DNA of 22,500 nt from the NCBI GenBank assembly GCA_963575745.1, contig CAUYUJ010015955.1, forward strand, positions 93,963 to 116,462. Direction: 5' to 3'. The DNA comes from Prorocentrum cordatum (lineage: Eukaryota > Sar > Dinophyceae > Prorocentrales > Prorocentraceae). Below the pieces are notes generated by a model. That model worked only from the letters and a program-made list of their open reading frames with translations, did no database searches and was not told where the DNA came from. Of this stretch, positions 1 through 22,500 are shown one piece after another (the stretch's first letter is position 1; the number at the start of each line of letters is the position of its first letter). The translations under genes and the position numbers were made by a program.

Positions 1-403
1 CAGCCCCCCCGCCGCCGGCGACGAGCTCCATGAAATCGAGCCGCACCTCCGTGAGGAGACCGGCCTCCTCCGCGTCCGCCTTGAGGATGCGAACGCTGGC
101 CGTGTCCCCGTCGACCGCGTTGATCCGCCCCACCGTGCCCTCAAAGAGGCCACAGCGTCGCAAGACCACCACGTCGCCAGCGCCCACGGCCCGCCGACGG
201 GCCCCCGCAGCCTGCGCCGTCGACCGCTGCAGGCCGTCGGCCCAGGAGTCGTCCATGGGGTCGCCGTCGGGCGGCGCGGCCGCCGCGGCTGCACCAGCCG
301 CAGCTCCAGCTTCGGGGTCCCCCACGCCAGCCTCCGCCGCCGCCCCAACTCCACCAGGACGAGCACCTCCCCGAGAAGCGGGCGCTACCGTCGCCGACGA
401 CGC
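1..403 (-). CDS. Gene A exon 2, KOW-like, cut by the window edge
   Basis: The frame is open for 134 codons to the left edge with no stop. It begins with an Ala/Gly/Pro-rich linker (ASSATVAPASRGG), passes MDDSWADGLQRSTAQAAG, and reaches the GDVVVLRR...GTVGRINAVDGD segment. It then continues as ILKADAEEAGLLTEVRLDF and a Gly-rich stretch at the edge. The plus-strand reading at 30-446 is its Arg/Pro/Ser-rich antisense shadow. The ATG at 256 is internal in this model; it would be the start if exon 1 were not joined. Confidence 0.65.
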
Positions 404-783
404 CTGGCCAGGCCGTGCCGGGCGCCGAAGCCGCCGAGCCGTGTAGTCGCCGCTGTTGCGCCGCCCGCTCCTCCATCCTGCTGCTCCTCCGCGTCGTCGC
501 CGTGGGCGCCCGGCACGGCAGGCGAGGGCCCGGCGCCGCGCCCCGCGCGGCCGCGCGGCCGGTGGCGCCTCCGAGGGAGCGCCGCGGCCGCCGGCTCCGG
601 CGGGGTGGGCGCTGCCTTCGTGCCGAGCTCCACGACCGCTGCCCGGAGCAGCCCCTCGGCGGCCCGCAGCATGCGCACTCCCGACCGGGAGTGGCACGCC
701 GCGAGCCCGCTGGCAGCGTGCGCCGCCAAGAGAGCGCCGCGGGCCGCCTCGGCGGCAGCGCGGGCTCCGGAGGGACCGGCCAT
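1..783 (-). CDS. Gene A: Ala-rich protein with KOW/SH3-like segment, 3' truncated
   Basis: This is a two-exon minus-strand gene running off the left edge, so its C-terminus is missing. The two pieces lie in different frames (783-478 and 403-1). They join in phase 0 if a 74-nt GA...AG intron (477-404) is removed, giving 236 codons. The N-terminal part is Ala/Arg-rich and probably helical. The C-terminal part contains AVGAGDVVVLRRCGLFEGTV followed by GRINAVDGDTASVRIL. This resembles KOW/SH3-like beta-barrels in its spacing of GDVV, a glycine turn and alternating Val/Ile. Both exons use mostly G or C at third codon positions. The gene is divergent from the J-protein gene, about 1 kb apart. Its function is unknown, and the KOW resemblance is a by-eye inference. 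The intron could also start 6 nt earlier, at another AG|GA. Confidence 0.68.
404..477 (-). other. Gene A intron (GA...AG, 74 nt)
   Basis: This is inferred from the need to join two coding-like frames. The minus strand reads CAG|GATGGA at the 5' edge and CCAG|GCGTCG at the 3' edge, both at codon boundaries. The length is close to the 60-65 nt introns of gene C. No transcript evidence is available here. Confidence 0.5.
478..783 (-). CDS. Gene A exon 1
   Basis: The exon starts at an ATG followed by GCC (783-781) and encodes 102 residues beginning MAGPSGARAAAEAARGALLA. A run of Ala, Leu and Arg suggests helices, with two Cys near AACHSR. It ends in ...GDDAEEQQ just before a GA donor (CAG|GATGG). 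Without splicing the frame runs on to a stop at 385 through an Arg-rich tail that looks non-coding. The overlapping 221-residue reading at 806-141 is Arg/Ser-rich and is taken as a shadow. An AG 3' of a short pyrimidine stretch lies upstream and could be the trans-splice site. Confidence 0.62.
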
Positions 784-913
784 CGCTGCCCTTCCTCAGC
801 CTCCACCTGCTGCCGGGGTAGCAGGCGGGCGGGTCTGTGCGGGCGCGCGGCCTGCGTCGGGGGCGCGGGCGCGCGCGGCGGGGCCAGCGTGCACGCCTTG
901 GGCCAGTATGCCG

Positions 914-927
914 ACTATGATGATGCA

Positions 928-1024
<97 letters not shown>

Positions 1025-1085
1025 CCGATGATGATAATGATGATGCTGATGATGCTGCTGATGCTGATGTTGATGATGGTTATGC

Positions 1086-1141
<56 letters not shown>

Positions 1142-1380
1142 CCGATGATGATGATGCTGATGATGATGCTGATGCTGATGTTGGTGCTCACGACGATGAC
1201 GATGGCGATAACGATGCCGATGATGCTGATGCTGATGGTGATGTTGATGCTGATCATGCTGATGATGCCGATTATGAGGATGCTGATGATGATGCTGCTG
1301 ATGATGATGCTGATGATGCTGATGATGATGATGATGCTGACGCTGATGGTGATGATGATGCTGATGCTGATGATGCTGAC

Positions 1381-1423
<43 letters not shown>

Positions 1424-1675
1424 CTGGTGATGATGATGATGACGATACTGATGAGAACGATGCTGCTGATGATGATGCTGATGCTGATGATGATGAACAT
1501 GTTGGTGATGATGAGGATGATGCTGCTGATGCTGCTGCTGACGATGATTATATCGATTATGGTATACACGAACATGAGACCGAGTCATGCTGCTGCGAAT
1601 GAGCATGTATGATGATTGTGACGGCACCGACGATGATGGTGACGATGATCATGGCGATGATGATGGCGATGCGTA
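914..1675 (+). repeat. (GAT)n array with GCT variants
   Basis: This is a trinucleotide array with pure runs near 928-1022, 1087-1142 and 1380-1422. Between them GAT alternates with GCT, GAC, GGT, GTT and GCC. It decays after about 1545. GAT is on the plus strand throughout. Frames read as poly-Asp, poly-Met, poly-Ile, poly-Ser or poly-His, which explains the long open frames at 415-1612 and 796-1575; none is treated as a gene. Confidence 0.97.
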
Positions 1676-1794
1676 CACGTATGCACACGGTTGGCAGTGT
1701 CTAGTAGTACGTGCGTGTTTTTATTAGATGTATCATACATGTTCAGACGGTAATTGCGCGGGACCTCTCATGCTTCTGATCTCCTTGCTTTCCC

Positions 1795-1796
1795 AG
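1795..1796 (+). promoter_or_regulatory. Candidate spliced-leader trans-splice acceptor
   Basis: A pyrimidine-rich stretch (GATCTCCTTGCTTTCCCAG) ends in AG 51 nt upstream of the proposed ATG of the J-protein gene. Dinoflagellate nuclear mRNAs receive a 22-nt leader at such sites. The assignment is an inference from position and composition. Confidence 0.4.
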
Positions 1797-1847
1797 TCCT
1801 TCGGGGAGGAGGGAGAGGCGGATGCAGGAGGACGAGGAGGGAGAAGG

Positions 1848-20264
<18,417 letters not shown>

Positions 20265-20274
20265 GCTCAGCACA

Positions 20275-20595
20275 AGTTGACGAATAATAGTAATAATGAA
20301 CATATGAAGAATAATACGAACATTCAGAACCAACAGTATCAACATTATAAAACATTATTAAACCATACTGCGAACATACACAGCATAACAGTAAGAACCT
20401 ACATTATTAAAACAATGATGACAATACTAATAATATTAGTGCTGAGGCGAACCATGTTAGGAATATCATTAATCATAGTGGTAGTACTAGTTAGATCTGT
20501 CGGTATACGAATACCACTACTAATACTTATTAGTAGGACTCTTATCTTTTAATCATTTTCAGACAACTATAATCATACTACTAACAATCGTATTC
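20275..20595 (+). repeat. AT-rich degenerate triplet island (AAT/ACT/ATA)
   Basis: AATAATAGTAATAATGAAC, AATACTAATAATATTAGTGC and ACTACTAATACTTATTAG-like sequence, of the same kind as the island at 5335-5610 and beginning about 10 nt after exon 6. Frames across it are not called as genes. Confidence 0.82.
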
Positions 20596-20768
20596 GTCGG
20601 AATAGCCGTAGGCCTTCGGAGGCCTGCGCGGATCTTTTTGACCTGCCCTGAACCCTTCCCGTCGCCACCCCTGGTTCGCTCCGCGCGCGAGGGAGGGGGT
20701 CCACCGCCGATCCAAGAAGTCAACGCGAACCTCCGACATTTATTTTACTCTGTCTCTCTTCCCATCAG
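20596..20768. other. Spacer with a short hairpin and pyrimidine tract
   Basis: AGGCCTTCGGAGGCCT near 20610-20627 is a compact hairpin. A tract TTTACTCTGTCTCTCTTCCC then ends in ATCAG at 20768, a good 3' splice-site candidate. Confidence 0.5.
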
Positions 20769-21047
20769 ACATTCACCGGTTGTGTATGTGTGACTCAGCA
20801 CGCGGGTTATCCGGAGGATTCTGCATTGTGCCCTGGCGAGGCCACGGGGCTTACATCGTTGCTGTCAAGCCGGTCCTCGGAGATTTCACGTGATCCATGT
20901 GCCTGGCTCTTGAGGTGCAATAGTACATTCAAAGCTTTCTTGGATGTGGCCCACCACTTGCACTTTTGTTTGGGAAGGGGCTCAATGCTCTCCAGGTTCT
21001 TCCGTGGGTTCTCCTCTGGCGCTCCTGGTGCATCTCGCCGCCACTGA
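20769..21047 (+). CDS. Candidate terminal exon of the J-protein gene (weak)
   Basis: After TCTCTCTTCCCATCAG the frame is open for 92 codons to TGA (21045-21047), and it is in phase 0, as exon 6 requires. It reads TFTGCVCVTQHAGYPEDSAL, then GEATGLTSLLSSRSSEISRD and KAFLDVAHHLHFCLGRGSML. The codon third positions are much less G/C-rich than in the secure exons, and the Cys/Ser/His-rich product has no known J-protein feature. Acceptor and phase are the only support. Confidence 0.28.
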   Translation, partial: TFTGCVCVTQHAGYPEDSALCPGEATGLTSLLSSRSSEISRDPCAWLLRCNSTFKAFLDVAHHLHFCLGRGSMLSRFFRGFSSGAPGASRRH

Positions 21048-21136
21048 GGCCAGAAAAGTGGTTTCGTACCTTACCTACAGTTCCTTCCCAATTTCCGCCT
21101 CCCTCCCTCTCTTCCGCTCTCGCTCGCTGGTTCCAG

Positions 21137-21189
21137 CAAAATGGCCTCTGAGGTCTATGCAAAGTCACGCAGCTTCAGGACATGGATAA
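21137..21189 (+). CDS. Candidate start of a downstream gene (weak)
   Basis: A long CT-rich tract (about 21080-21130) ends in GGTTCCAG, directly followed by CAAAATGGCC, a good initiation context. The frame reads MASEVYAKSRSFRTWISRSG. A GT donor (GAG|GTCTATG) after four codons and an acceptor (TTCAG|GACATG, 21178) are both possible. The arrangement (tract, AG, four bases, ATG) fits a trans-spliced mRNA start, but no protein family can be named. Confidence 0.22.
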
Positions 21190-21419
21190 GTCGTTCTGGA
21201 TTCTGAAGCCTCCTGGGGGGACGGTGCCCAGTGCCGCATACTGTCAACAGCTGCAGTATCAGTGCAGCGCTTCATCCGAGCTGCATCCTTGTCTCCTCCC
21301 TTCCGTCCCTTCTTGTTAGTGTGCCGCTGAAGCTGTTTTCTGCATCAGCGCTCACGCTTCTGGGTCCGTATCTTGAACCTTTACGGTTGATGTTGACTGT
21401 GCACCTGCGGACTGCGAGA

Positions 21420-21640
21420 TGGTGGGAAGGTTTCTGTTGTTTCTCCTCTCGCTATCTCTCTCCCTCTCTGTCTCCTTCTCTCTAACTCTTTCTCTCCGTG
21501 TCTTTAGGTGTCTCTATGTATAATTTTATTCATTCTTCTCGCCCTCTCTCTCTCCCTCTCTGTCTCTCTCTGCGTGTAACTCTAATTATCGAATTTCCTA
21601 GCTCTTTAAGTCTCTCTCTCTCTGCATGTTTCTGTATATG
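21420..21640 (+). repeat. CT-rich dinucleotide-like tract
   Basis: CTCTCTCTCCCTCTCTGTCTC-type sequence is repeated in three patches with AT-rich breaks, leading into the TATG array. No gene is seen in 21190-21640. Confidence 0.88.
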
Positions 21641-22500
21641 CCGATGTATATGTGTATGGAACGGTACATGTATATGAAAATGTACATATCTATGTATATA
21701 TAGATGCATATGTATATGTATATGTATATGTATATGTTTATGTATATGTATGTGCATATGTACATGTATATGCATCTGTCCAGGTATACGCACCTGTATG
21801 TGTATGCGTATGTGCATATGTATATGTATGTGTACAGGTTCCTGTAAACGTATGCATATACGTACATATATGTATGTTCATGCATATGTATATGTTTGTG
21901 TAACTGTATGTGCATTTGTTTATATCTGCGTAAGTAGAGGTATATATCTATGCACTTGTTCAGGTGCATGTGTATGTGCATCTTTGTGTATCGGCATATG
22001 CATATGTATATGTTTGTGTTTATGTAACTGTGTATACATACACACGCACGTACACGTGTATGCATACATGCTCACCTATATAATCATTTATACATGTAGA
22101 TACACATGCATATGAATGTGCGTATGTATATGCACATGTATATGTATGTGCATGTGTATACGGATGCGTAGAGGTAGTTGTACATGTTTACATACATATT
22201 TGTATATACGTGTATGCAGCTATACAGGTAGATGTTCAGGTATATGCATATGTTTATGTAGATGACATTGGATTTGCATGTGTACATTCATGTATATGTA
22301 TGTACGTACATGTATCTGTGTATGTACACGTATGTGTTTATCTTTGTGTCTACATATGCATGTAGGTAGGTCGATATGTACGCACGTAGGTAGGTCGGTA
22401 TGTATGCAGGTATGTACGAGCGTATGTATATATGCATGCGTGCATGTTTGTAGAACTATAGTTATGTACGCATGTTTGTCTTGTTGTTTAATTGCTTGCT
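21640..22500 (+). repeat. Degenerate TATG/TATA/TGTA array reaching the right edge
   Basis: About 860 nt of TATATG, TATGTG, TGCATA and TACATG units, almost strictly alternating purine and pyrimidine. It is purest near 21710-21750 (TATGTATATGTATATG). Towards the end GTAGGTAGGTCGG units appear. Val/Tyr/Cys/Ile frames on both strands are artefacts. The array is cut by the window end. Confidence 0.93.

Larger units (their letters stand above)
784..1796. other. Divergent intergenic spacer
   Basis: This spacer lies between the start of gene A (minus) and the presumed 5' end of the J-protein transcript (plus). The first 130 nt are very GC-rich (GCGCG stretches), then comes the long GAT array. A mixed stretch without repeats (about 1676-1780) follows and ends in a pyrimidine-rich tract. 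No TATA-like or other promoter motif can be argued from sequence. This would be a strand-switch point between two transcription directions. Confidence 0.6.

Noticed and set aside
415-1612. Long plus-strand frames rich in poly-Asp and poly-Met
   Set aside because: They run through the GAT array, where five of six frames lack stops. The flanking parts are antisense to gene A or GC-rich shadow.
20606-20630. TAGCCGTAGGCC considered as part of a spliced-leader gene
   Set aside because: It matches only a few bases of the leader consensus and lacks the rest of the 22-nt sequence.

Overview
The window looks like nuclear DNA from a dinoflagellate; the genus cannot be fixed from sequence alone. The supporting signs are GC-rich exons set in very repeat-rich DNA, tiny exons separated by multi-kilobase introns, introns that begin with GA or GC rather than GT and are flanked by AGG(A/C) direct repeats, and pyrimidine-tract/AG sites close upstream of start codons that could accept a trans-spliced leader. 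There is no bacterial gene organisation, and I recognised no tRNA, rRNA, CRISPR array, spliced-leader gene or intact transposase.

The backbone is one plus-strand gene for an N-terminal J-domain (DnaJ/Hsp40) co-chaperone. I reconstruct six in-phase exons (1848-1859, 1973-2037, 6055-6165, 13670-13706, 17527-17577, 20166-20264). They give 375 nt (125 codons) spread over 18.4 kb, and the gene probably continues further right. The J domain, HPD motif included, is divided over four exons. Intron 2 (4.0 kb) is almost entirely GAT/GCT and GAG triplet repeat. Intron 3 (7.5 kb) holds minisatellites, palindromes and hairpin elements. Intron 4 (3.8 kb) contains a complete antisense gene. Intron 5 (2.6 kb) carries another GAT/GAG array.

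Two minus-strand genes have the opposite architecture, with small introns of about 60-75 nt. Gene A (783 down to the left edge, truncated) encodes an Ala-rich protein with a KOW/SH3-like segment and is divergent from the J-protein gene. Gene C (16273 down to about 14967) lies antisense inside J-protein intron 4 and encodes an unrecognised protein with an N-terminal helical segment and a C-terminal Cys-pair region. For both, a GAT or GAG/GAT array starts roughly 120-130 nt upstream of the start codon.

Region by region: 1-783 gene A; 784-1796 divergent spacer with a GAT array; 1797-2037 first J-protein exons; 2038-6054 triplet-repeat intron; 6055-6165 HPD exon; 6166-13669 repeat-rich intron with weak candidate exons; 13670-13706 micro-exon; 13707-17526 intron with a foldback element, hairpins, gene C and a GAG/GAT array; 17527-17577 exon; 17578-20165 intron with a GAT array; 20166-20264 exon; 20265-22500 AT-rich triplet island, a possible terminal exon, CT-rich sequence and a TATG-type array reaching the right edge. 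All functional statements come from reading motifs by eye; nothing was searched or computed.
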